A stretch of 64,000 bases of DNA from an uncultured Bulleidia sp. (GCA_934725105.1 CAKVBD010000005.1:1-64000), one strand, 5' to 3'; positions 1 through 9,065 are shown, counted from the stretch's first letter. Program-made: numbers and translations. Notes: generated by a model from the letters alone, not told the origin.

Positions 1-9
1 ATCCACACT

Positions 10-54
10 AAAAAAGAGGAAATTCTCCATTTTACGAGTTTTTCCTCTTTTTTT
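10..54 (-). terminator. Intrinsic terminator of the esterase gene
   Basis: A run AAAAAGAGGAAA at 11-22 pairs with TTTCCTCTTTTT at 41-52. Read on the minus strand the hairpin ends in a U-rich tract. It overlaps the last codons of the esterase gene, so stem and coding sequence share bases. Confidence 0.6.
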
Positions 55-862
55 GAGCTGTTTCAACTGTTACAGCCCCTTTGTTTATATCTGGAAATAA
101 ATAATTCAGGAAGACAGGGACAACTTTTTCCCAGTCACTTTCTGTGTGGTGACCACCTGGTGTTAAATGAGGGTAGGTAAGACATCCTTGTTCATTGTAG
201 AGATGGTTGATATTCAGCATCATTTCTACAGCGTCAATGAACAGTCTTTTTCCATGCACTTCCTGTGATCCTTGATCAATGTAGATTTTTGTATCTTTGT
301 GAAACGATGTATTTTCAATCAGCTTTTTTAAATCGTCATAACAGAAATGTGTTGAAGGAGAAACACATGCAGCCTTGGAATACACATCATTGTATTGTGT
401 AATCATGTATTCACTCATGAGACCACCCATAGAGCTGCCTCCAATTCCAATGTGTTTTCGATCTGTAAATACGCGATATCTTTTTTCAATTTCCGGTTTT
501 AATACATTTACAAACCATTCTGCAGTCTTCTTTCCTGCTGGACGAACAGAAGGAAGAGATTCTAAATGTGTTGTTTCTGGTTTGAACGGACAGTATTCTG
601 CGAGTCTTCGATTTCCTGTATGGTTACAGTCAACACCCACAACAATAAGTTCACTGTCATTTTCATCCAGATATTTTTTCATGCCCCAGCATTTTCCATA
701 TGTCGCTGTTTCATCAAAGAATAGATTGTGTCCATCGAACATGTATAGAACATCGTAATGTTTTTTACTTTCTTCATAGTTGTTTGGAAGATAGATCCAG
801 ACTTTTCTAGGAGATTGTGAGAACGATGGCATTTTTAACTGGATTGATTCTACTTTTCCCAT
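32..862 (-). CDS. Alpha/beta-hydrolase esterase, enterochelin-esterase-like family
   Basis: A 276-residue cytosolic protein with no signal peptide. The N-terminal half has the family's VWIYLPNNY and YDVLYMFDGHN segments, and the nucleophile elbow GGSSMGG supplies the catalytic Ser. A His near the C-terminus (PGGHHTESDW) fits the catalytic His. Relatives hydrolyse esters, but substrates vary widely, so no substrate is proposed. An upstream in-frame GTG at 880 exists, but the ATG at 862 follows GGGGAAAG and gives the family-like N-terminus. The start lies inside the end of plsY (13-bp overlap), so the two genes are probably translationally coupled in one minus-strand operon. Confidence 0.8.
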   Translation of the reverse strand: MGKVESIQLKMPSFSQSPRKVWIYLPNNYEESKKHYDVLYMFDGHNLFFDETATYGKCWGMKKYLDENDSELIVVGVDCNHTGNRRLAEYCPFKPETTHLESLPSVRPAGKKTAEWFVNVLKPEIEKRYRVFTDRKHIGIGGSSMGGLMSEYMITQYNDVYSKAACVSPSTHFCYDDLKKLIENTSFHKDTKIYIDQGSQEVHGKRLFIDAVEMMLNINHLYNEQGCLTYPHLTPGGHHTESDWEKVVPVFLNYLFPDINKGAVTVETAQKKRKNS

Positions 863-1488
863 GGTGCTTTCCCCATCCACTGGATGCGGCTTTCTTTTCC
901 TTCAATAATACGTTTGATATTTGCTTTATGACGATAGATAACAAATGCACTAAGCAATAGAATTGTGACGGGAACTGATAGTTCTGTGATGGATCCATTG
1001 AAATAAGCAAATAAAGAAACAATACCTGTGAGTGCAATTGCACTCATGCTTGAAAAAGAAACCATTCTTGTAAAGAACAGTAATACAAAGAATGTGATGA
1101 CAGGCAATGCAAATGTGATGATCCAGTTATTTGTTACAAATAATGTAATGCCTAAGAAGAAGCCATATGTTGTAGCGACTGCTTTTCCACCTTTGAATTG
1201 CGCAAAACATGGAAAGCAATGACCAATACAGCACGCAACACCCGCATAGATTTCACTTCCAGGAGCAATGAAGTGTGCAAGTGTCATGGAAATCAATCCC
1301 TTTAATGCATCTAATGCAATAACGAGTACACCAATTGGCTTTCCAAGAACTCTTCCCGCATTTGTACCTCCAGCATTGCCACTGCCTTCTTTTCGAATAT
1401 CTTTATGGAAAAACACTTTTCCTATTACAAGACCCCATGGAATGGATCCGAATAAATAGGAAAATAAAATAGCTAATAAAATTTTCAT
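850..1488 (-). CDS. plsY: Glycerol-3-phosphate acyltransferase PlsY
   Basis: PlsY transfers the acyl group of acyl-phosphate to glycerol-3-phosphate, the first step of phosphatidic acid synthesis at the membrane. The 212-residue protein has about five hydrophobic segments. It carries the cytosolic loop motifs SGNAGGTNAGR and the later FKGGKAVAT, both typical of the family. The frame is open to 1617, but the ATG at 1488 has GGAGG upstream (spacer about 11 nt) and gives the normal length and an N-terminal membrane helix. It is divergent from parE, the usual plsY | parE-parC arrangement in Firmicutes. Confidence 0.93.
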   Translation of the reverse strand: MKILLAILFSYLFGSIPWGLVIGKVFFHKDIRKEGSGNAGGTNAGRVLGKPIGVLVIALDALKGLISMTLAHFIAPGSEIYAGVACCIGHCFPCFAQFKGGKAVATTYGFFLGITLFVTNNWIITFALPVITFFVLLFFTRMVSFSSMSAIALTGIVSLFAYFNGSITELSVPVTILLLSAFVIYRHKANIKRIIEGKESRIQWMGKAPWEK

Positions 1489-1580
1489 ACACTTTAAAAC
1501 CTCCGTGCCTAAATATTTTACCATATTAACTATTTTTGAAATATGGTATATTTGTGATATTTTTACTTGGACAATATTTT

Positions 1581-1589
1581 TGTTATAAT
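1581..1589 (+). promoter_or_regulatory. Extended -10 promoter of parE-parC
   Basis: TGTTATAAT at 1581-1589 is an extended -10 (TGn plus a perfect TATAAT). No good -35 lies 16-18 nt upstream, which is usual for extended -10 promoters. It precedes parE by 26 nt, leaving room for the AAAGGAG ribosome site. Confidence 0.6.
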
Positions 1590-1615
1590 GATTAGCTGAA
1601 GGAAAAGGAGAAATC

Positions 1616-3535
1616 ATGGCAATTCAATACGATGACAGCAGTATTCAAATCTTAGAAGGGCTGGAGCCAGTTAGAAAGCGTCCAGGTATGTATATAGGTT
1701 CTACAGATTCTCATGGTCTGCACCATATGATCTGGGAAATTGTAGATAATGCGGTTGATGAAGCAATTAACGGCTTTGGTAAAAAGATCACAATTGTTTT
1801 AGAAAATGATGGCAGTGTATCCGTCAGTGACCAGGGTAGAGGTATGCCAATTGGCAAGCACCCATCTGGTAAAAATACACTGGAAGTTATTTTTACTGTA
1901 TTACATGCTGGTGGCAAGTTTACTTCACAAGGTGGCTATAAGACTGCAGGTGGTTTACATGGTGTTGGGGCTTCTGTTGTTAATGCATTGAGTGAATGGC
2001 TAACGGTTGAAGTTGCACATGATGGACAGCTTGTTCGCATGTCCTTTAAAGATGGCGGATCAAAGGTCAGCAAGCTGGAACATTTAGGAAAGACAAATAA
2101 AACAGGATCTACGGTTCGTTTTAAACCAGATCCTTCTATTTTTCAGACAACAGATTTTAAATTTGATGCGGTATGTGAAAGAGCAAGAGAAGAAGCTTTT
2201 TTATTGAGTGGCATTGAATTTGTGGTGATTGATCAGCGTTCAAAGAAAATAGTGGAAGAAAAGTATCTCTATGAAGATGGTATTACAGAATTTGTAAACT
2301 ATCTGAATGAAGATCGTACACCACTAATGCAGCCAGTGAAGTTTTCTGGTGATGCATTAGGCATTCATGTTGAAGTTGCTTTTCAATATACAGATGACTA
2401 TCAGGAAAATACATATTCTTTTGTTAACCTTGTTCGTACAAGTGACGGTGGTACACATGAAGTTGGTTTTAAGGGTGCTTTTACAAAAGCAATCAATGAT
2501 TATGCTAGAAAGACTGGTCTATTAAAAGAAAAAGATAAAAACCTGGAAGGAAATGATGTTAGAGAAGGTTTAACGACAATTCTTTCTGTTTCTGTGCCAG
2601 AAGAATTATTGCAGTTTGAAGGACAGACAAAAGGAAAATTAGGTTCTCCACAGGCAAAACCAGCAGTGGAACAGGTTGTCAGTGATCAATTGACTTACTG
2701 GCTGACAGAAAACAAAACACAGTCAGACTTACTGATTCGTAAAATGCAGAAGGCAATGCTTGCGCGTCTTGCGGCTAGAAAAGCGAGAGAAGAAGCTAGA
2801 CGTGGCAAGAAGGTTGGAAAAGGTGAAAGAGTATTGAGTGGCAAGCTTGCACCTGCAAGAAGCAAAGATGCGCGTATCAAGGAATTATTCCTGGTCGAAG
2901 GTGATTCTGCCGGTGGTTCAGCAAAACAGGGTAGAGATTCTATTTATCAGGCAATTCTGCCTTTGCGTGGAAAAGTATTAAATACTGAAAAATGTTCTTT
3001 GAGTGATATCGAAAAGAATGAAGAATTGAATACATTGATTTATACAATTGGTGCAGGTGTTGGTTCAGATTTTGACTATGAAGATTCTAACTATAATAAA
3101 GTCATTATCATGACCGATGCCGATGATGATGGAAGCCATATTCAGATCTTATTATTAACATTCTTCTATCGCTATATGCGTCCATTACTGGAACATGGAA
3201 TGGTATATATTGCTTTACCTCCTTTATTCCGTGTACAGAAGGGGAAGAATGTGGAATATTGTTATTCAACAGATGAACTTGCAGAATTGAAAAAGAAATA
3301 TGGCAAGTGTGAAATTCAGAGATATAAAGGTCTTGGTGAAATGAACGCAACACAGCTTTGGGATACAACAATGGATCCTGAACATCGTGCTTTGATTCAG
3401 GTAACGATTGAAGATGGTGTTGTTGCGGAACGTAGAGTTTCTACATTAATGGGTGACAAAGCTGAAAGAAGAAGAAAGTGGATTGAAGATAATATCTCAT
3501 TCACGTTGGAAGATGATTACAAACTGGAGGGATAA
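1616..3535 (+). CDS. parE: DNA topoisomerase IV subunit B (ParE)
   Basis: ATPase subunit of topoisomerase IV, which decatenates daughter chromosomes with ParC. The 639 residues show a GHKL ATPase (EIVDNAVDEA with the catalytic Glu and Mg-binding Asn; the GGLHGVGASVVNAL lid), the QTKGKLG switch loop, then a TOPRIM domain (EGDSAGG, PLRGKVLN, TDADDDGSHI). Assigned to ParE rather than GyrB because it lies beside plsY and parC, the standard topoisomerase IV locus. parC starts 3 nt after its stop. Confidence 0.95.
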   Translation: MAIQYDDSSIQILEGLEPVRKRPGMYIGSTDSHGLHHMIWEIVDNAVDEAINGFGKKITIVLENDGSVSVSDQGRGMPIGKHPSGKNTLEVIFTVLHAGGKFTSQGGYKTAGGLHGVGASVVNALSEWLTVEVAHDGQLVRMSFKDGGSKVSKLEHLGKTNKTGSTVRFKPDPSIFQTTDFKFDAVCERAREEAFLLSGIEFVVIDQRSKKIVEEKYLYEDGITEFVNYLNEDRTPLMQPVKFSGDALGIHVEVAFQYTDDYQENTYSFVNLVRTSDGGTHEVGFKGAFTKAINDYARKTGLLKEKDKNLEGNDVREGLTTILSVSVPEELLQFEGQTKGKLGSPQAKPAVEQVVSDQLTYWLTENKTQSDLLIRKMQKAMLARLAARKAREEARRGKKVGKGERVLSGKLAPARSKDARIKELFLVEGDSAGGSAKQGRDSIYQAILPLRGKVLNTEKCSLSDIEKNEELNTLIYTIGAGVGSDFDYEDSNYNKVIIMTDADDDGSHIQILLLTFFYRYMRPLLEHGMVYIALPPLFRVQKGKNVEYCYSTDELAELKKKYGKCEIQRYKGLGEMNATQLWDTTMDPEHRALIQVTIEDGVVAERRVSTLMGDKAERRRKWIEDNISFTLEDDYKLEG

Positions 3536-3538
3536 ATA

Positions 3539-6034
3539 GTGGTAAAGAAAAAGCAAATTGAAGATAAAACACGGTATATCCCGGAACATCTTGAAGATAT
3601 TATGGGAAATGGCTTTTCTCGATACGCGAAGTACATTATTCAGGAACGTGCCTTGCCTGATGCTAGAGATGGCTTAAAACCTGTACAAAGAAGAATCTTA
3701 TATGCGATGTACCATGATGGAAATACATGGGATCATCCATATCGTAAATCTGCAAAGACAGTTGGTCTTGTCATTGGTAATTATCATCCACATGGTGATA
3801 CGTCTGTATATGATGCATTGATTCGTATGTCACAAGACTGGAAGGTTAGATTGCCTTTGATTGATGTACATGGTAATAATGGTTCTATTGATGATGACCC
3901 AGCTGCTGCGATGCGTTATACAGAAGCTAGACTTGCGAAAGTGACAGAAGTCATGGAAGATGATCTTGATAAAGATACAGTAGAAATGGCTCCAAACTTT
4001 GATGATACGGAAAATGAACCAACTGTATTGCCTGTTCCTTTTCCAGTTATGCTTGTCAATGGTGCAACGGGTATTGCGGCTGGCTACGCTACAAATATGC
4101 CTCCACATAATATGAATGAAACAGTGGATGCGACAATTTATCGTATTCAAAATCCTGAATGTTCTTTAGAAAATCTGATGGAAATCATTCCTGGACCTGA
4201 CTTTCCAACTGGTGGTATCGTACAAGGTGCAAAAGGAATCCATGATGCCTTTGCAACAGGAAAAGGCAGAGTTGTTGTGCGTGCGAAGTGTGAAATTGAA
4301 CAGACACGTACAAACCAGCAGATCATCATTACAGAAATTCCATATGAAGTGATTAAAGGACAGCTTGTCAAGAAAATGGATGAAATTCGCTTATCTAAAG
4401 ATATTGATGGTGTTTTAGATGTGAGAGATGAATCTGACCGTAATGGTATGAGAATTGTTGTGGATGTCAAAAAAGAAGCAGATGCAAATCTCATCTTGAA
4501 TTATTTCTACAAGAATACAGATCTTCAGATCTACTATAACTACAACAATGTAACGATCATTGATAAACGACCAGTACAGGTTGGATTATGTGGTTTGCTG
4601 GATGCATTTATTGCATTTAGAAAAGAAGTTGTCTTGAAGAGAAGCCGCTATGAACTTGATAAGATGGAAAAAAGAACACATATTATTGAGGGATTGATGA
4701 AGGCTGTTTCTATTTTAGATGAAGTCATTCGTATCATTCGTGCTTCTAAAGATAAAGCGGATTCTAAAAAGAATCTAATGAATGAATTTGGTTTTGATGA
4801 ACCACAGGCAGAAGCAATTGTTTCTATGCGTCTGTATCGTTTGAGTAATACGGATATTCAGATCTTAAGAAATGAATTTGCAGAGCTTGTGAATCGTATT
4901 GAAGAAACAAAGGCAATCATTGAAAATGAGAATGTTCTCAAATCTGTCATCATTAAAGAATTACGTGCAGTGAAAAATGAATATGGTGATGCACGTAGAA
5001 CAAAGATTGAAAAAGAAGTGCAGGATATTGTCATTGATAAAGCTGCAATGGTTACAAGTGAAAGAGTTGTGGTTACATGCAGTAGAGATGGCTATGTGAA
5101 ACGTGTTTCTTTGCGTTCTTATAATGCAAGCAGTGATACGTCTACAGGTTTAAAGAATGGAGATGTACTGATTGGAACATTGGAATGTGATACGTTAGAT
5201 ACGTTATTGCTTTTCACATCGAAGGGAAACTATGCTTCTCTTCCAGTATGGCAGATCCAGGAAGCAAAGTGGAAAGATATGGGTATGCATTTGAATAGTT
5301 CAATTCGTATTGATGGGGATGATAAGGTCATCAATGCAATTGTCATCAAAGACTTCAATACATATGCATGGATCGTTACATTATCCAGTAATGGTCAAAT
5401 TAAGAAAACACCAGTATCTGCGTGGAAAGTAGATCGTAATTCAAAAGTTATGACAGCGATGAATATCGCAAAGAATGCGGAAATGCTCAATGCATTTATT
5501 GCTTATCATGATCAGAAGATCGTTGTTGTATCTAAGGAAGGATATTCTTATCAGTTTGGTATGGATCAGCTTCCATCTACAGGTGTTAAGAGTAAGGGTG
5601 TAAAGGCATTGAATACATCCAAGGATGATGCACTTGCATATGGATGTGCGATCAATGCAGATACACCAGCACTTCTTTATGTCACTTCTACAGGTGCATG
5701 CAAACGTGTCCATATGGAAGAAGTTGTAGAAGGCAATCGTCCAATGAAGGGAAATCTGATCTGTAAGAAGCTTAAGAGCAATCCTTCTATCCTGCGTTAT
5801 GTCAAGGGTGTTACGCCTGGTGATAATCTTGTATTTATGGATAGCAAGAATCATGAAATCCATGTTTCTGATATTCCATTTAAAACAAGAGAAACTGGTT
5901 TCTCTTCTCCAGTTGCAATGGAGAGTGAATGGAATATGTTAACGAACATTGAAGAATGTCGTATTATTGATATTCCAGAAAATGCTGAAGATGAAGAAGT
6001 ACATGAAGATATTGAAAAAATATCATTATTTTGA
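3539..6034 (+). CDS. parC: DNA topoisomerase IV subunit A (ParC)
   Basis: DNA-cleaving subunit of topoisomerase IV. The 831 residues include the winged-helix cleavage core, RALPDARDGLKPVQRR, the catalytic Tyr at about residue 127 (AAMRYTEARL), and a C-terminal beta-pinwheel with no clear GyrA box. The start is a GTG at 3539 preceded by GGAGGG over the parE stop. In the quinolone-determining region the motif HPHGD is followed by Thr88 where most ParC proteins have Ser; the acidic Asp92 is kept. yqeH starts 9 nt downstream. Confidence 0.95.
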   Translation: MVKKKQIEDKTRYIPEHLEDIMGNGFSRYAKYIIQERALPDARDGLKPVQRRILYAMYHDGNTWDHPYRKSAKTVGLVIGNYHPHGDTSVYDALIRMSQDWKVRLPLIDVHGNNGSIDDDPAAAMRYTEARLAKVTEVMEDDLDKDTVEMAPNFDDTENEPTVLPVPFPVMLVNGATGIAAGYATNMPPHNMNETVDATIYRIQNPECSLENLMEIIPGPDFPTGGIVQGAKGIHDAFATGKGRVVVRAKCEIEQTRTNQQIIITEIPYEVIKGQLVKKMDEIRLSKDIDGVLDVRDESDRNGMRIVVDVKKEADANLILNYFYKNTDLQIYYNYNNVTIIDKRPVQVGLCGLLDAFIAFRKEVVLKRSRYELDKMEKRTHIIEGLMKAVSILDEVIRIIRASKDKADSKKNLMNEFGFDEPQAEAIVSMRLYRLSNTDIQILRNEFAELVNRIEETKAIIENENVLKSVIIKELRAVKNEYGDARRTKIEKEVQDIVIDKAAMVTSERVVVTCSRDGYVKRVSLRSYNASSDTSTGLKNGDVLIGTLECDTLDTLLLFTSKGNYASLPVWQIQEAKWKDMGMHLNSSIRIDGDDKVINAIVIKDFNTYAWIVTLSSNGQIKKTPVSAWKVDRNSKVMTAMNIAKNAEMLNAFIAYHDQKIVVVSKEGYSYQFGMDQLPSTGVKSKGVKALNTSKDDALAYGCAINADTPALLYVTSTGACKRVHMEEVVEGNRPMKGNLICKKLKSNPSILRYVKGVTPGDNLVFMDSKNHEIHVSDIPFKTRETGFSSPVAMESEWNMLTNIEECRIIDIPENAEDEEVHEDIEKISLF

Positions 6035-6042
6035 GGAAATGT

Positions 6043-7092
6043 ATGAAGAAATGTAAAGGTTGTGGTGCAATCCTGCAGAGTAAAGATCCAAAAGCTCCTG
6101 GATATACACCAAAAGAAAACAGTGATTATTGTCAAAGATGCTTTCGACTGATTCATTATGATGATTTAATGATTTCTATGCGAAAGGGAATTGATCCAGA
6201 TGTTGTTATGGACCGTATCAGTCAAAGTGATGCTTTGATTCTTTGGGTCGTTGACTTGTTTGATTTTGAAGCAGGCATTATTCCTGGTTTGAATCGTCAT
6301 CTGATCGGAAAAGATATTATTATGGTTTGTACAAAGCGTGATATTCTTCCAGAAACATTGTCTGAAGAAAAGATTGCTCGATTTGTTTTTTCTAGATTGA
6401 AAGAAAATGGTATTTCGATCAAGTCTTTGATTTTAACAAGCAAGCTTGAAAGAATGGGCGTTGAAGAAGTCAAACAGGCAGTACAGCTCTATCGCAAGAA
6501 TCGTGAAGTCATTGTCATGGGAAAAGCAAACTCTGGCAAGAGTACATTGTTAAATAATCTATTAGGTGAAAATACATTAACAATGTCTAGATACCCTGGT
6601 ACAACATTAGACTTTAATGAATTAGAGATTGATGGTGTGCCATATATTGATACACCTGGAATTGAAATCTCTCATAGTATTCTGATGGAAGTGAAAGAAG
6701 ATGTACTAAAAGAAATTCTTCCCGCAAGAACATTGAAGCCACAGGTATACCAATTGCGTTATGATCAGTCGTTTGCGATTGGTGGACTTGTTCGTTTGGA
6801 TCTTATGAAATGTGATCATGCTTCTTGTGTTTTCTATATGAGTGACAGTTTGAAGATCCATAGAGGTAAAGTATCTGGTGCAGATGCGCTTTGGAAGAAG
6901 CATTATGGAACACTATTTCAACCTGTTCCTGTAACAAATCAATTTAAAAAGTATACGATTCGTAAAGAAATGGATAAAATGGATATCGTAATTGATGGAT
7001 TAGGATGGGCATGTGTACATGGTCAAATGTCTACGATTACAGTCTATGTTCCAGAAAACGTCAATGTGACGTTTAGAAAGGCTATGTTATAA
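6043..7092 (+). CDS. yqeH: Ribosome biogenesis GTPase YqeH
   Basis: Circularly permuted GTPase required for assembly of the 30S subunit in Bacillus. The 349-residue protein begins with a treble-clef zinc finger (CKGCGA at 4-9 and CQRC near residue 33). The G motifs run in permuted order: TKRD (G4) first, then GKANSGKST (G1) and DTPG (G3). A C-terminal domain follows. An in-frame TTG at 6031 overlaps the parC stop, but the ATG at 6043 has GAGGAAA upstream and gives the family N-terminus. It heads the yqeH-yhbY-yqeK-rsfS operon; aroE, present in Bacillus, is absent here. Confidence 0.93.
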   Translation: MKKCKGCGAILQSKDPKAPGYTPKENSDYCQRCFRLIHYDDLMISMRKGIDPDVVMDRISQSDALILWVVDLFDFEAGIIPGLNRHLIGKDIIMVCTKRDILPETLSEEKIARFVFSRLKENGISIKSLILTSKLERMGVEEVKQAVQLYRKNREVIVMGKANSGKSTLLNNLLGENTLTMSRYPGTTLDFNELEIDGVPYIDTPGIEISHSILMEVKEDVLKEILPARTLKPQVYQLRYDQSFAIGGLVRLDLMKCDHASCVFYMSDSLKIHRGKVSGADALWKKHYGTLFQPVPVTNQFKKYTIRKEMDKMDIVIDGLGWACVHGQMSTITVYVPENVNVTFRKAML

Positions 7093-7380
7093 ATGTTAAG
7101 TGGAAAGCAGAAAAGATATTTACGTGGTTTAGCATCATGTGATAAGACAATTTTTCAAATTGGAAAAGATGCATTGAGTGATAACCTGATTGAACAGGTA
7201 GACCACGCTATCGAAGCAAGAGAGCTTGTAAAGATCTCTGTACTAAAAAACAGTCCAGTGGATATTGAAGAAACAGCGTTTGATCTTGCGAGATTAACAG
7301 ACAGTGAACTTGTACAGATCATTGGAAGAACGATCGTACTGTATCGTCCTTCTAGAAATCCTAAGATCGTACTGCCATGA
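7093..7380 (+). CDS. yhbY: YhbY/CRM-domain RNA-binding protein
   Basis: A 95-residue single-domain CRM protein. It starts with LSGKQKRYLRGLA and contains IGKDALSDNL and the C-terminal IGRTIVLYRPSR, which are family hallmarks. Members bind pre-50S or other rRNA and are called YqeI in Bacillus. It starts at the base after the yqeH stop, and its own stop overlaps the next start as ATGA, indicating tight coupling. Confidence 0.88.
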   Translation: MLSGKQKRYLRGLASCDKTIFQIGKDALSDNLIEQVDHAIEARELVKISVLKNSPVDIEETAFDLARLTDSELVQIIGRTIVLYRPSRNPKIVLP

Positions 7381-8183
7381 GAATCTTACATTGTACGTTT
7401 GATCCTTTCACACAGAAGGAATTAGAATACTGTCTTCAGTATCGGAAAGAGAATGGGATAAAAGATCTATTCATTCGTGTGGATCAGGATGGTGTATTGC
7501 CATATCAAGAACGTCTCAAGCTTGTCGAAAGATGTATCCGGCCATATCGTCATATCCATTTGTATACTGGCAGTATTTGTGGTGAAGAGATTCCTGCTTC
7601 TTTGAAAAATGAAGAAGAACAGGCAAGAAACGGCTGTTTGTATTTATGTGCACGTGGCAGTAAAGCTTTGATCCATCAAAATGGATATTACTATGAAAAT
7701 ATTGCACAGGCACTTTGTAAACCACGTCGGTATGAACATTCTGTATCGGTTGCTAAGACGGCATATCAGCTTGCGAAAATGCATCATTTAGATGCAGATA
7801 GTGCATACCGTATGGGATTGCTGCATGATATTACAAAAAAATGGGATGATGAAAAAGGAAGAGAACTACTATCTATCTATTATCCTGAAGGGTTGCAATA
7901 TGATCCGAAAGTATGGCATAGCTTTACAGCACCTTTCTTTATTCAGAAGTATCTGTGTCTGTATGATCATCGAACACTAAATGCAATCTATCATCATACA
8001 TTAGGAGATGGCAAAAGTGATTATGATGCAATATTATACATTGCGGATAAGATTGAGCCATTGCGTGGATATGATGCATCCAAAGAATGGGAAGTATCCA
8101 GGATCAGCTTACAGAAAGGAGCACAATATGTGCTTCAGAAAGCAAAAGCATATATTTTAAAAACGGAGGGAAAAAATGTCTGA
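7377..8183 (+). CDS. yqeK: Fusion: eroded NadD-like domain plus YqeK HD hydrolase
   Basis: A 268-residue protein. From about residue 115 it is a YqeK-type HD domain: RRYEHSVSVA with metal His121, LLHDITK with HD150-151, the IYHHTLG segment and YIADKIEP. YqeK proteins hydrolyse diadenosine tetraphosphate to ADP. Residues 1-115 look like a shortened nicotinate-nucleotide adenylyltransferase: TFDP is kept at 7-10, but both His of the catalytic HxGH are replaced (Thr12, Glu15). The middle of the domain is missing, while a C-terminal piece (RGSKALIHQNGYYYENIAQAL) matches the end of NadD. In Firmicutes nadD and yqeK are normally adjacent genes, so this is a fusion with a probably dead first half. 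Start overlaps yhbY (ATGA). Confidence 0.82.
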   Translation: MRILHCTFDPFTQKELEYCLQYRKENGIKDLFIRVDQDGVLPYQERLKLVERCIRPYRHIHLYTGSICGEEIPASLKNEEEQARNGCLYLCARGSKALIHQNGYYYENIAQALCKPRRYEHSVSVAKTAYQLAKMHHLDADSAYRMGLLHDITKKWDDEKGRELLSIYYPEGLQYDPKVWHSFTAPFFIQKYLCLYDHRTLNAIYHHTLGDGKSDYDAILYIADKIEPLRGYDASKEWEVSRISLQKGAQYVLQKAKAYILKTEGKNV

Positions 8184-8532
8184 ATTATTAGATATTATTG
8201 TGAATACGCTTGATGAAAAACAGGCAGAAGATATTGTTTCTATTGATATGAGAAACGTAACACCATTTACAGACTACTTTGTTGTATGTACGGCTAGAAA
8301 CGTCAGACACGCTTCTTCACTTGCGGAATTCGTTGAACAGGAAGCAGAAAAGCATGGATATCCAACACGTATGAGAGAAGGGGAAAGAGAAAGTTCCTGG
8401 ATCTTATTAGACTGTAATGAAGTTGTTGTACATATCTTTACAGAAGAAGCACGCCAGACATATCGTTTAGAAAGTCTTTGGGCCGATCTTCCTCAAGTAT
8501 CTCATGAATCAAAACAAACCGTATCAATCTAA
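8176..8532 (+). CDS. rsfS: Ribosomal silencing factor RsfS
   Basis: A 118-residue protein of the RsfS/Iojap family, which binds L14 on the 50S subunit and blocks subunit joining when nutrients fall. The core VSIDMRNVTPFTDYFVVCTA and the WILLDCNEVVVHIFTEEAR segment are diagnostic. ATG 8176 follows GGAGGG and overlaps the yqeK stop by 8 bp. It is the last gene of the yqeH operon and is followed by a terminator. Confidence 0.94.
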   Translation: MSELLDIIVNTLDEKQAEDIVSIDMRNVTPFTDYFVVCTARNVRHASSLAEFVEQEAEKHGYPTRMREGERESSWILLDCNEVVVHIFTEEARQTYRLESLWADLPQVSHESKQTVSI

Positions 8533-8553
8533 AATACGGTTTTTATTTTTTAT
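8516..8553 (+). terminator. Terminator of the yqeH-rsfS operon, possibly bidirectional
   Basis: AAACCGTAT at 8516-8524 pairs with ATACGGTTT at 8534-8542, followed by TTATTTTTT. It lies between convergent genes; the opposite strand has a weaker U tract, so it may also end the minus-strand gene. Confidence 0.8.
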
Positions 8554-9037
8554 ATAGTTCATTTAGAATCAGCCAGTCTTCGACAGATTGTGTTGTTAAT
8601 GGAGAATCATTTGTCCATTCCAGTTTGTTTTTGATGGTTAATGTACCATCATCTTCTTTTGTTACTGCTACAAGTGCAGGGAAGGCACTGACTTGCCACT
8701 CATCACTTAATTTTTTTGTTTCAAGATTTCGATCAATTTCTGTGATATCTACAAATTCAAATAATGAAGATAGAGATTTTCCTGTATTTTGTTCCACTTG
8801 AGAAAAAATCGTATCTTTTAAATAGACAGAGTTGTTATTGATGGAACTGTAGAAGAAGAGATAGTGTGTGTTCTGTGGACTGTTTTCGATATATGGCTTT
8901 AAAGAGTCGTAGGCAACATATGATGTTGTTTTATCTACAGCGTAATTATCTCTTGGTTCAAAGATACGATATGCGATGACGCAGCTAGAATAAATTACAA
9001 GCAGCGTTAAGAATGTAAATAATACTTTTTTCAACAT
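8543..9037 (-). CDS. Membrane-anchored thioredoxin-fold-like protein lacking CxxC
   Basis: A 164-residue protein with an N-terminal transmembrane helix (about residues 5-24) and the rest presumably outside the cell. Residues 57-68 (NTHYLFFYSS...) look like the beta-strand that leads into the redox motif of thioredoxins. SAFPAL around Pro120 matches the cis-Pro loop, and VEDWL near the end fits the last helix. No CxxC is present: the site reads SSINNN. I infer a redox-inactive thioredoxin-like protein; the fold call is by motif only. No Shine-Dalgarno is visible, but an extended -10 ends 6 nt before the ATG, suggesting a leaderless mRNA. Confidence 0.55.
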   Translation of the reverse strand: MLKKVLFTFLTLLVIYSSCVIAYRIFEPRDNYAVDKTTSYVAYDSLKPYIENSPQNTHYLFFYSSINNNSVYLKDTIFSQVEQNTGKSLSSLFEFVDITEIDRNLETKKLSDEWQVSAFPALVAVTKEDDGTLTIKNKLEWTNDSPLTTQSVEDWLILNELYKK

Positions 9038-9043
9038 ACTAGC

Positions 9044-9052
9044 ATTTTACCA
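9044..9052 (-). promoter_or_regulatory. Extended -10 promoter, probably giving a leaderless mRNA
   Basis: On the minus strand TGGTAAAAT ends 6 nt before the ATG at 9037, so the transcript would begin at or next to the start codon. A TTGTTC lies 18 nt further upstream. Confidence 0.5.
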
Positions 9053-9065
9053 TGTATATCAATTC

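Noticed and set aside
375..758. 127-codon plus-strand frame inside the esterase gene
   Set aside because: Antisense to conserved esterase motifs, no promoter or ribosome site.
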